A stretch of DNA of 64,000 nucleotides, taken from contig OZ018409.1 in NCBI GenBank assembly GCA_963969595.1, positions 9,686,520-9,750,519 on the forward strand, written 5' to 3'. Numbering within the stretch: position 1 is the stretch's first letter; each line of letters opens with the position of its first letter. Shown here piece after piece: positions 1 through 10,225 of the stretch. Source of the DNA: Neckera pumila (lineage: Eukaryota; Streptophyta; Bryopsida; Hypnales; Neckeraceae). The translations under genes were made by a program, and so were the position numbers. Below the pieces are notes generated by a model, which saw nothing but the letters and a program-made list of their open reading frames with translations, was not told where the DNA came from and did not search any database.

Positions 1-504
1 CACCACGAAGACTATTTGGCGGCGAAGCAGGTATAGATTTAGTTTCTTCTTATCCTATTCCTTCATCAGCAGATGACCATCCTAAAATCCAAGGAGGGAA
101 ATTGATTCGACGTAATATGAAGGCCCCCTCCACCAAACAAGCAAACAATTGTACTTCTGCCATGACCTTAACTGCACGCATTACCCGTGTGACCATGGTG
201 CCTCACCCGGGTTTTGGGTGCATAGTTTGTCTCAGTTCTGGAGCAGAGACAAGGAGTCAGGAATATATGATTACGATTTCATCGTTCCCGAGCTGCAGTT
301 GCCCTTACTTCAACGAAATGACAATGAAAGCTTTGGGGAGGCGAGGACAATGGGCAAATTGCAAGCATTTATATTTTGTTTTCACAGTCATTTGCAACCT
401 GCAGTGTGTAGATGATGTCTTCATTCATTCTCCGAGTTTTAGTTTTAATGAAGTGAAGCGAGTACTTCTGAGTGGGATACTGAATCATTTAGATTTGAAC
501 TAGG
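1..504 (+). pseudogene. DDE/SWIM transposase-like gene, C-terminal part (runs off left edge)
   Basis: An open frame ending at about 503 carries a SWIM-type zinc-binding motif. CSCPYF is followed about 17 residues later by NCKHLY, the C-x-C...C-x-H pattern of SWIM fingers in MULE-type transposases. Around it, VTMVPHPGFGCIV, then ITISSFPSCSCP and FIHSPSFSFNEVK, parallel the end of the longer gene copy at 55.4-59.6 kb in this window (ISYPGYGRVT, ITILNFPACTC, YIHAPSLSLKEV). I therefore read this as the 3' end of another member of that family, with the catalytic part left of the window. No stop breaks the visible part, so an intact gene cannot be excluded. Confidence 0.6.
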
Positions 505-1700
505 TGTGAGTTCTCCAATGAGCCAGCTCTTCATGTGATCTATTTTATTCATCAATGAAGTAGTAGTGAGACTAAAAGGGCCACTACTACCATTATTATT
601 TTCCATTCCTAAGAGGACAAGATGCTTTGTCTTCCCCAAATTTTTATATACTTGCTTCTACTATATAGGCTGTGCCATTTATGTCATGATGTGTTAAAAC
701 TTTCTATTTCTGAATCCTGTAGCCCCAGATAATTTCATGCTTAATCATATCCTTTAAACATAAATATGATTGCCTAAGAGGTGGATCTTGTAATGAAAAG
801 GGAAGGTAGAAATCAACGTGAAAATGACTATATCAGCACAAGCACGCTAGAAGGTATCATTTAGAGTAGCAATATTTTGTCCCTGAACCCATCCCCCCTG
901 ACTCTTAATGATCTAGGGGCATCCCTAAACATCTATCATAGGCTTTATATTGATGAAGTCACCCAATCAGAAAGTATGTTTAAATTAGATTCTCTGTTTC
1001 CTTGGACATTTACACATGATGTCGTAGATTTTAAATTTAATCCAGCATCATCGAGCTTTTCCATTCCATTATATTATAGATTTCTTGCATCTACACCCTA
1101 AACCTCATTTGCCATCCAACTTTTCATGCACGGTCATTGAAATTTTCCACAATGAATCATTCATTGTTATCAACTTTCATCCACATTGAGTGTCCTTTTC
1201 ATCCATTTTTCCATCCACTTTGATCTACTTTCATCGTCCTTTTCATCCATTGTTTTCATCCACTTTCATCCCACTTCATCGCCATTTTCATCCAATTCTT
1301 TTCATCTACTTTCATCCATTTTTGCCATCAGCAATCATCCAATATCCTTAAATTATCATTCACCCTAACCCTACATTTAATCAAAATTTTCAATTTATTT
1401 CATCGAAGTTTTCTTTTTTCAAACCCCAATCACTGCTCCCCGCTCATCAATCCCCGCTTCTTGCTCGCCGCTCACTGCTCCAAGCTCACGCGCTAGCAAC
1501 GCTCGATCGGAAAGTTAACCGGATCGGAGAAGGAGAAGAGGGTCTGATTGTAGTTTTCGGTGTTGTTGTGTTTCCAGTTGTGGTGTTAGGACCGGAAGAG
1601 GAAATATTGGTACTGACTTAGCTTAGAGACCAAATAAGGCTAGATACTTCACAGAATCTTGCGGGTTCGATCTTTAGAGTCACTTTGTTATACTTTAAAG
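504..1700. other. Gene-free stretch with TTTCATCCA-rich low-complexity DNA
   Basis: No convincing coding sequence. About 1130-1345 is a degenerate run built on TTTCATCCA/TTTTCATC words. About 1430-1510 is C-rich, with repeated GCTCACTGCTC-like words. Confidence 0.4.
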
Positions 1701-2339
1701 TGGTTTTTGGTAGTATAACTGGGAATTTGCTTGCCCTGTGCTACGACATTTGCCAAAGCTTGCAGCTCAACATGTTGTTTGTTTGAGCGGCAAAAATAGG
1801 AGTAAATGGACTAGAAAAGTCCTTCAAATCATGCCACCATCGGATATTTTGACAGCACCTCTACCACTAGATTCAATCTATGACTCCCGTAAGAAGCTCT
1901 CAAACTGAAGGGAGCCCATTTCTCCCTGATCTGGGCTGTAACACTACTTTTAGAACCCTAGAAAGTACTCACCCCATCAGCCCAAAATACACCAACTTAG
2001 AAGCAATTTGTTCATGAGAAAGCCCTCCCTCATCTAATAATGCGCGCACGATCACACTAGTAAGGTGGTCCATAGTACCACCCTTGTTGATACACAACAA
2101 ATGAAGCAAGTGTAGCAATCTCTGCCAATTCTCCATTGCGTACACACGGGCGCCAATCCAAGGTGTGTTATCTACAACAGTGACCTTGTCTGCGCTTATA
2201 AAAATGACCTTTGTAGACTGCACAACATTCTTCAAGGCAATTAAAACAGAACCATACAAATGCTCAGCCATTTCTTAGCCAGTGCTCTCAAACCAATGCT
2301 TTTGAGGACAACTCTTAACCTTCAAGTGCCATTAGGAAA

Positions 2340-2636
2340 AATTCCAGCCCTCTAGAAGGATGTTAAGAAATTGATTTTCGGGACCCCGTAGTGTAATTTC
2401 AGAATGAATATTTTTTACTTTTTATTTATTTTATTTTATTTTTATTTTTTAAATTGAAAAAAAATATAAAAAAAATATAAAAATATTTAAAAAATAAAAA
2501 TCTGACGTGGCACTACTGCAACCACATCAGCATCCAATTTTAAAAATTAAGAAAATAATTTTGATTTTTTTTCCATAATTGCACCGGTCGGGTGCAAAAC
2601 TCGCGGCCTTTTGGAGGGCTGAAATTTTTTCTAATG
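2340..2636. mobile_element. CATTAG-ended MITE, copy 1 (297 bp)
   Basis: Ends are CATTAGGAAAAATTCCAGCC and its imperfect inverse ending TTTTTTCTAATG, with GCCCTCTAGAAGG / CCTTTTGGAGGGC just inside and a T- and A-rich centre. It interrupts the hAT-like gene exactly within a lysine codon (TTG CTA AA|G CAC TTG). No target duplication is visible. Related copies lie at 30320-30599 and 56071-56369. Confidence 0.65.
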
Positions 2637-3148
2637 TTTAGCAAAAACTGAGACCTCTCGTAATCACACATCGGCTGACCATGGCTCAAAATTTAAAAGA
2701 GACAAGAAAACTACACTCCCTTCCGTTTGAGCTTGCCCTCTAAGTCGGCAGTGAGTTGCTCAGCAACAGCCAGCTTGTTTTGTGCTTGCCCATAATTTGC
2801 AAAGCTTCATGTGTTTGCAGTCTGTCTTCGGAAACGTCTCGCCTTTCATCAAGTGCGCCAAAAGCACACCGTCTTCCATGCATGTACGCTTGCCTTTGTG
2901 CTTCTCCATATTGCCCAACTTGGAGACTATTACCTTCCTTCTCTGTGTCATCAACGTGCAACTCTGGCAGATAACACCGGAGAGGTCGCCATTTACATTA
3001 AGCACTCCCTCCGCCCATGCAAAGCGACAAGCCCAAACCTCTTGCCATCTTCTGGTGATGGTTGCTGGAGCGACCCTCTTCCTCTTTCGCGAGTTGTTTG
3101 CAGCCCCTCGCCTCTTCTTTTTCCCCGTCACACCAGCATCATTATCGC

Positions 3149-4763
3149 CACTAAAAAAAACCGTGTTTTTTTTTATCCCTTGATTCTGCGTGCTGATGTC
3201 CTGTGTGGTGTCTTGAAATGTCTACGTGGACATCCAAAATTTTGCGTTGCCTGAGACATGCAAAAGACATAAGTTTTGTACGTGAATATCAGTGTGTTGG
3301 AGACTGGACGTCTAGAAAAACATGGGTCAACAGGGTCCTCAAAGGCCGCCATGTGGCTGCCACCTAAGCGCCATACGAACACGGGCAGCCACGTAGGAAT
3401 TTTTTCATCCATTTTTGTCCATGACGTGGCATCTGAGGTGGCACGTGATGTGGCGGCGAGAAAACTGACGTGGCATCCAGCAAAGATGATGTGGCATGCC
3501 TCCTCAACATATTTTTTTGTTGTCTAAGAAATTTCTTGCTGTCTTTGAAGACGTCAACTTAGACATCTGTATGTTTTCTAAAACACCAACTCAGACGTCT
3601 AGACGTTTTCATAGACGTATTTTTAGACATCACCTTAAACGTCCAAGTTTCTTGTGACATCAATGTAAACATCTGCTTTTCATCATGAATACCTCTAGCA
3701 TTGTTTGGTATGATTTAAGAGAACAAAATGATGCTACGTTAGATGTTCATGTCATGAAATGCACTATTTGGCATGATGTTAATATGGACAATCTCACATG
3801 TCTCATATGACGTCCATATGCATGTCATAATGTTCAATATAACATGTCATACACAGTATATTATACATTATATATCATATATTATACATTATACATCGTA
3901 TACCAAACACAATACGTCGTACAAAATACATCATAATTGGCAATTATGTCACATGGCTTCAAAAGCCACTTGATGTGAGTTTATGGAGGGGAGAAGACGG
4001 ACTCTTTATACAAGTGGAGTGGTAGGGGGGAAGACAAATGATATGGGACATTGAAAACGCCAAATTTAAATTTTTGTGCAGCAGCACACAAATGTCCAGC
4101 AGGATGTTTTTTGCATGTCTCAAAGGCCACTTTGATGACATTTCCATAGACGTTATACCAATTGTGACTATGTTTCCTAAAACATCTAGAAGTCTACAAA
4201 AACGTTCAAAAAAACATCTCAATGTTTTATAAGATGTCTCTAGTAACATCTCTATGTCTACTTAGACATCTCCAATATAAGTCTAGAAAACGCAAAGAGA
4301 CAACCCCGCTATGCTGACGTGGCATGCCACATCAATATAATTTTATGATACGTCAACCAATTTACACGTGGCATGCCACGTCATCTTATTTTCCCCCAAA
4401 GGTGCCTGATTCTTTTCTTTTTAACCTTGGTCAAACTTTTCTCCAAGAAAAAAAAAATTTTCTACAGATTTATCCTCCATGAAATTTTTTCCTTAAAGCT
4501 AACGTGGCAGTCTATGTTTTTGCGGACGGCTCGCCGAACATCAATGAGTCCTTAAAAATGTCATCAAAAATCCCGATGTCAATGGTAACACCAACTTGTT
4601 TTTATTCAAATTTGTTGCAATCATCTGGAACATCCTCAGAAATCTTCTAAAAGTGCAATCCATCTCTTAAACATCTTGCTGTCTCTGCGGACATAGTAAG
4701 TTTAGCCTTGGACATTGCATGTTTTTGCTCCGACATAAAAAAAAACATGGATTTCTTATAGTG
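3149..4763. mobile_element. Non-autonomous CACTA (En/Spm-type) element, 1615 bp
   Basis: The left end reads CACTAAAAAAAACCGTG. The right end, reverse-complemented, reads CACTATAAGAAATCCATG. Both carry the CACTA terminus and a poly-T run just inside. The element is flanked by a direct 3-bp CGC duplication (3146-3148 and 4764-4766), as expected for CACTA elements. The interior is rich in short repeats built around GACGTC and GACGTGGCAT, typical of subterminal transposase-binding arrays. No transposase frame is visible. It interrupts the hAT-like gene, and removing it with one CGC restores the reading frame across the junction. Confidence 0.85.
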
Positions 4764-5721
4764 CGCTATGCAATTCTAGAGCAAGGTCCGTAGTCGCAAG
4801 GGAAACTACCATCTCATTTGAAGGTGAATCATGGAATACTGCTCGCAACAACAATTGAGACAACTACGTCTCTGAAATGTGTGTAACCTTGCACACGGAA
4901 GTCATCAACAGCTCACCGTAAGCGCTGGGATTTGGCAATAGATACTTACCTACGCCATTCGAATTGCGAGTTGAACCAAAGCAACAAACCCTGAAGTTAT
5001 CAGGCAGCTTCAACCGCGATGCCATTTCCACACTCAACGCCTGTAAAACAAAGAAGCACACCTGTACCGAAGCACACCCAAGTAAGCACAAAGATATCCA
5101 AATGCAATCAGGAAATCAAGCTTGTTCACACAAAAACACGGGAGATGACGCAAAAGCACTGGAAAACAACATTGCAAGGTTTAATCAAAATCGAAGCAAT
5201 TGTTTAAATTCACTACAATTTGGCAACGTCTCATGAAAACGCCAACACCTCTCTGAGCCTCTACAATTTTGGACCCCATCAGGCTTTCAATTAGAGCCTC
5301 CAATTCCTAATTGCAGTGTGCAAAACACAAATGCGCTCTTTCAAAATTCACACTAGTTTGGAAATGGTGCCCTTGAAATTCAAGAATCGGAGCTCGGAAC
5401 TCAGAAGATGATGTTTTTGAAAGAGAATAAATGCAAGCATGAAGGCAGGGAATCGTGGAGGCCAAGACAATGGCGACACAAATTCAAGGCGCAAAAAACA
5501 AGTAATTGCAGACTAAACGCAATTAACAAACACATTCAGGAAACAAAACAAAGACATCAGCCGGTAACTTGGTTCAAATCTGCGTTTTCAGGAAAAACAA
5601 AAAAACAAAAAAAAACCATGTACATTTTGCAAATGTTCCCATTCGGTAGAATGGCAGCGCAAATTAGCCAGTTTTGAGGCCCTACTCTGGCTTTTCCAAA
5701 AAGCTAGACCCTCTCAATCAA

Positions 5722-5975
5722 GCTTATAGTTATATGACGAGCCTCTTGAGGAGGTAAAGCTTAGGGTGAATGTAAAAAAATAGCCCGCCTATTTTGTGCC
5801 ATCTTTATCAGTTGTTAACACCTCTCCTAGCTAATTTGGGGCCTTTGATTGCAAATATGAACTCAAAATTTGCAAAAAAAATTCAAGCATAACAAATAAA
5901 ATGCTCTTGCGTTTTCCCAAGGATAAAACAAGGGGGGAATGGCCTCCGCAAGAGGCTTGTCATACAACTATAAGC
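5722..5975. mobile_element. MITE with TCAA duplication, copy 1 of a TCRA family (254 bp)
   Basis: Terminal inverted repeats of about 32 bp begin GCTTATAGTTATATGACGAG and end as the inverse (CATACAACTATAAGC). The element is bordered on both sides by TCAA (5718-5721 and 5976-5979). A second copy in inverse orientation lies at 26680-26936 and shares the interior, for example CACCTCTCCTAGCTAATTT. Too short to encode anything. Confidence 0.8.
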
Positions 5976-7055
5976 TCAACTGCCCTCTCCCCTTGCCACC
6001 CCTCGACACTAAATCCCCATTAGATTTTGGGGAAACGCCTGACGGGGACTTCTGCCCGCTGCCCACCCTCCAACCTGCCCCCTGCCCTTGCCTCTCGCTA
6101 CCCCTTTTCCGAACCCCTCCCATTGCCCACCCAGCCATACCTGCTCCCACCTTCCAAACCCCATCTCTTTGCCCGCACGCACGCTCAGGACATACCCGCC
6201 TAACCGCATCCAGGTTCTCAACCAAGCGCAACACGTCTGGCAAGGTCGCGATGGCTCATTGTTGCTTGCTCCCTTGATGGCCTCACCACTAAGCCATTTG
6301 ACGGGGCTGAGGAAGAGTGTTCAGAAAAGAGATGTTATTAACTCCTAAATACCCAAGGCACCCAAATGTGGTGTTTGCAAAACTTTGAAGTTAAAAAACT
6401 TAACCAAGTTGCTATTTTTAGTAGTTTATTTTGATAGAAAGCTCTTCTTGAAGTCTAGTTTTAACATCAAATATCCGATCTTGAAAATAAGTGATAGCGA
6501 TTTTTCTATTCAAGTTTTTGTACAAGGATACCCAATGCAAATCTTGACTTCCCGTACACTAGATCTTGGAGAAAAAAACACATTCAAAATTCACTTAAAT
6601 ACATTGTATAGTAGATTTTAAGAAGCCATAAATTGATTGGGGTTATACATGTTAGGCCCTTTAATCTCATATTTTTTTGGTCACCAACTTTTTAGATTTG
6701 ATTTGTGTAAAGAAGATTGAAAGATTTTTGCAGTTTCAGCATCTTCATAGTCAAACATTATAATCTTTCACTCCATAAGTGATATTGTTGTGTCCACCAC
6801 AACAATATATTTGCTATCCTCTATAATTTGTAAGTTCTATTGTAAATTCTTGCAAGCGTTTTCAATAGATTTGAAGCTATTTGTTTTCTTCTACAAATAA
6901 TATAACATTTTAATATGTATTTGGGAACTAAAATAATAATGCAAAACATGGTCATTGAAGATGAGAGAGATTTAGAGCTAGAAATTTAGTTTGACACATA
7001 TGCTACTTCACTAGTACCAAGAGGGTTGAATTGGCAGACTAAATTAATGTATTAA

Positions 7056-7792
7056 CCCCTAAATGCCTAAACACCGTTTTTTGGCAACATAGCGATTTTG
7101 GGCAGCTCACTATGAATAGAGTTTTTATTTTTTTCCTTTGAAACTTTCACACAACATTTTCCCGAGGAGTAGCTTTAAGGTCCAATAATTTTTATAACTT
7201 TTGACTACATGGTTAAAAAGTTATTATATGATATGTGATTTTCAATGCTTGGCGAGTAGCTAAAAAAATTCATAAAAAATCACTTTTCAAAAAAATAAAA
7301 ATTTGAAGTTAGTCTTTTAGATTTATATATACATAAAAAGCTTTGAATCATTCCATTTTGATTAATGAGGTGAAAATTATGAGGAGTTTTAGTTTGCGGG
7401 TAGTTATGGAGTCTCTAGTCTAAAATAAACATTGAAGTTCTTTATTTAATTCAATTTTCAATATTTTTGAAAAAAATAAAAAACATTAGGTGTAGATTTT
7501 TATTACAACATTACAACCATTGGGATTGGCATTTTTCAGTTCTATAATTAAATTCTTGACAACTTAGTGTTTTGAATCATTTTCTACTTCTTATATCAAG
7601 CATTGAAAATCACATATCATATAATAACTTTTTAACCATGCAATCAAAAGTTATAAAAATTATTGGACCTTAAAGCTACTCCTCGGGAAAATGTTGTGTG
7701 AAAGTTTCAAAGGAAAAAAATAAAAACTCTATTCATAGTGAGCTGCCCAAAATCGCTATGTTGCCAAAAAACGGTGTTTAGGCATTTAGGGG
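7056..7792. mobile_element. TTAA-flanked element, rearranged palindromic copy
   Basis: Bordered by TTAA at 7052-7055 and 7793-7796, with termini CCCCTAAATGCC and GGCATTTAGGGG. The left part and central loop align with the two 920 bp TTAA elements at 14971-15895 and 17394-18315 (for example TTTTGGC near the end, GCTTTGAATCATTCCATTT and CATTGGGATTGGCATTTT). The last 195 bp are instead an inverted copy of its own left end, so this copy has long inverted arms where its relatives have short ones. Confidence 0.7.
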
Positions 7793-8572
7793 TTAATACA
7801 TTAATTTAGTCTGCCAATTCAACCCTCTTGGTACTAGTGAAGTAGCATATGTGTCAAACTAAATTTCTAGCTCTAAATCTCTCTCATCTTCAATGACCAT
7901 GTTTTGCATTATTATTTTAGTTCCCAAATACATATTAAAATGTTATATTATTTGTAGAAGAAAACAAATAGCTTCAAATCTATTGAAAACGCTTGCAAGA
8001 ATTTACAATAGAACTTACAAATTATAGAGGATAGCAAATATATTGTTGTGGTGGACACAACAATATCACTTATGGAGTGAAAGATTATAATGTTTGACTA
8101 TGAAGATGCTGAAACTGCAAAAATCTTTCAATCTTCTTTACACAAATCAAATCTAAAAAGTTGGTGACCAAAAAAATATGAGATTAAAGGGCCTAACATG
8201 TATAACCCCAATCAATTTATGGCTTCTTAAAATCTACTATACAATGTATTTAAGTGAATTTTGAATGTGTTTTTTTCTCCAAGATCTAGTGTACGGGAAG
8301 TCAAGATTTGCATTGGGTATCCTTGTACAAAAACTTGAATAGAAAAATCGCTATCACTTATTTTCAAGATCGGATATTTGATGTTAAAACTAGACTTCAA
8401 GAAGAGCTTTCTATCAAAATAAACTACTAAAAATAGCAACTTGGTTAAGTTTTTTAACTTCAAAGTTTTGCAAACACCACATTTGGGTGCCTTGGGCATT
8501 TAGGAATTAATAACATCTCTTTTCTGAACACTCTTCCTCAGCCCCGTCAGATGGTTTAGTGGTGAGGCCATC

Positions 8573-8846
8573 GAGCCCACGCACATGCGGGGATAACTGG
8601 CTGGTGCCGACAGGTGGAACTGGAGTGCGACGGCGGATCTGGCCCTGGTGGGGTTGAGGGCTGCCCGGGCGCTGCAGAGATTCACCTGGCGGAGGTTCAC
8701 ATGCAGAGTTTCACTTGCGGAGCGAGGCGGAACCCAACGGCATGTGCGCAGGAGCTTGGAAGCGCCAGTCTCCACCAAATTCTTCAACCACGCCACCCAC
8801 TCACGAGGCGCCACCTGTCGTCAGCATCCCCGCATGTGCGTGGGCT
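8573..8846. mobile_element. 274 bp MITE with 22 bp perfect terminal inverted repeats, ATC duplication
   Basis: Ends are GAGCCCACGCACATGCGGGG and its perfect inverse. It lies only in the right arm of the palindrome. The left arm (around 6270-6285) gives the uninterrupted site, so a 3-bp duplication, ATC, can be read on both sides. GC-rich, with no coding potential recognised. The superfamily is uncertain. Confidence 0.7.
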
Positions 8847-9121
8847 CATCAAGGGAGCGAGCAACGATGAGCCATCGCGACCTTGTCAGATGTGTTGCGC
8901 CTGGTTGAGAACCTAGGTGCTGTTAGGCGAGTATGTCCTGAGCGTGCGGGCGGGCAAAGAGATGGGGTTTGGAAGGAGCGGGTATGGCTGGGTGGGCAGC
9001 GGGAGGGGTTCGGAAAAGGGGCAGCGGGAGGCAGGGACAGGGGGCAGGTTGGAGGGTGGGCAGCGGGCAGAAGTCCCCGTCAGGCGTTTCCCCAAAATCT
9101 GACGGGGACTTAGTGCCGAGG

Positions 9122-10225
9122 CTCGCCACCTGGATGGGGACGAAATCCATCCAGGGATGCCGGCGTGGCTCGGTGCTGCATGCGCGAGGGGCTACACACG
9201 AGTGGAAGCGGAGGCGCCATGCCGCCAGTTTAATCTTACTGAATGTGCAGCGCTTCAATTTTCCCATCGCTCCTCGGAAATCTTAGTTTTCTCAGAGCCT
9301 TACGAACCCAAGCTTATTATTAATCTCGCTTTGTGCATCTCAGTTGCAGCTCGATTGCAATCTGCAACCTTGAAGCGGCGCTCTCCGTCACCCCCTCTGA
9401 ACAAATCTTGAATTGTCTCGTATTGTGGAGCTTCCGGCGATTGTGAGTGTCTCTTCGATCTCACATTTATTGTGGTGGAGATTTTCTTTTTGGATGGCGT
9501 TTCGTTGGAATAGAGGGAGTGTTTGTTGATTTTTGAGAATTTTCAAAAACGTTTTCCCCCATTGAATTTAATGGTTAGTGTATGCTGCATATCGGTGGTG
9601 GAATTGTGGAGACTGATTTGTTGAGATTTGATTGATTGGTTGAGGAATTAGAAATCTGACCTCCTCTTGAACTGCTTAGTGTTTCTGACCTTTCCGGCGC
9701 TTGCGAGTTCTTCTTTGGGTGTGGAGATTTATTGGGTTCTAGAATTGGAGATTGTTTTTGGTACAAGGATTGTGTCTATGGAATGGTGCCATTGAGTTTG
9801 TCGATCTTTGTATTCTTCAGAAAATAGTGCAGCGTTGACATGGTTGTGGAGGAATTGTACTGTGAGCGATGGAATTTGAACTATTTGTTGGTGACGTGTA
9901 TTGGCGAGTTGAGGGATTAGAACATTGTCGTGAAGCTTTAGTCGACTGCATTGTCGTCGTCTTTGTCAGCTGATTATACTGGAAAAAGAAGATCCTCATC
10001 TGAAATTGCTGTAAGATCCTCGCTTGTTGAAGAGATGAGTAATGTTCAACAGGAGAGAGTCAACGTCAGTATTTTGTTTAGGGAGCAAGTGCCTGTAATC
10101 TCTGTTGACACTATCCTAGAGAGTTGACGGATTCTACTCTCTTGAGCTGCAGGAGCCAAGAGCAAAGTTCCTACGGCCGGCGAGGATTCGAACATAGTGG
10201 ATTGAATTTGTTGTAATCGTGTGAA
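9122..10225 (+). other. Upstream region of the monooxygenase gene
   Basis: No protein-coding segment supported. The change from palindrome DNA to mixed-composition DNA near 9300, and the T/G-rich stretches up to 10225, fit a promoter and 5' leader, possibly with a leader intron. I cannot place a transcription start. Confidence 0.3.

Larger units (their letters stand above)
1700..5025 (-). pseudogene. hAT-like transposase gene, split by a CACTA element and a MITE
   Basis: Read on the minus strand, one decayed gene can be followed in pieces. From 5025 to 4764 it begins MASRLKLPDNFR, with one in-frame TAG after HISET. It resumes at 3148 after a CACTA insertion; with one copy of the 3-bp duplication removed the frame joins as LELHS-DNDAGV. 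It then has a basic stretch (KKKRRGAANN, RKRKR), a BED-like C-x2-C segment (VICQSC) and, after a frameshift, MCDYERSQFLL. A MITE sits at 2636-2340. The frame returns as KHLKVKSCPQKHWFES, then FISADKVTVVDNTPWI and GGLSHEQIASKLVYFG, then after another frameshift DGVSTF, VTAQIREKWAPF and HRLNLVVEVLSKYPMVA. The order (SADEVT-like, FGADG-like, H-R-x-N-L) matches plant hAT-superfamily transposase-like proteins. Several stops and frameshifts show it is dead. Confidence 0.65.
6001..9121. repeat. Nested 3.1 kb palindrome with internal TTAA-type ends
   Basis: The left arm (6001-7251) is repeated inverted as 7598-9121, around a loop at about 7252-7597. The right arm has one extra 274 bp insertion (8573-8846). 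Three shells can be seen. The outer shell is GC-rich and ends CACTAAATCCCC / GGGGACTTAGTG. A middle shell (6342-8506) begins TTAA-CTCCTAAATACCC and ends GGGCATTTAGGAA-TTAA. An inner shell (7056-7792) has TTAA-CCCCTAAATGCC termini. The middle-shell arms (about 700 bp each) look nearly identical by eye. The outer GC-rich arms differ more, often as C/T changes at CpG. Both TTAA junctions sit at the exact dyad of the shell outside them. A 78-codon open frame occurs identically in both arms and is probably incidental. Confidence 0.85.

Noticed and set aside
5968..6243. GC-rich open frames on both strands of the outer palindrome shell (also 8883-9286)
   Set aside because: Gly/Arg- or Pro-rich translations open in several frames at once, as expected from GC-rich repeat DNA.
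6385..6621. 78-codon open frame found identically in both palindrome arms (also 8227-8499)
   Set aside because: The identity follows from the inverted repeat. The composition is AT-driven, no domain or start context supports it, and a related element lacks it.
6001..9121. Outer palindrome shell as a CACTA element
   Set aside because: The ends read CACTAAATCCCC and the inverse, but the adjacent trinucleotides (CGA and CCG) do not match, so the duplication test fails. Left as undecided repeat.
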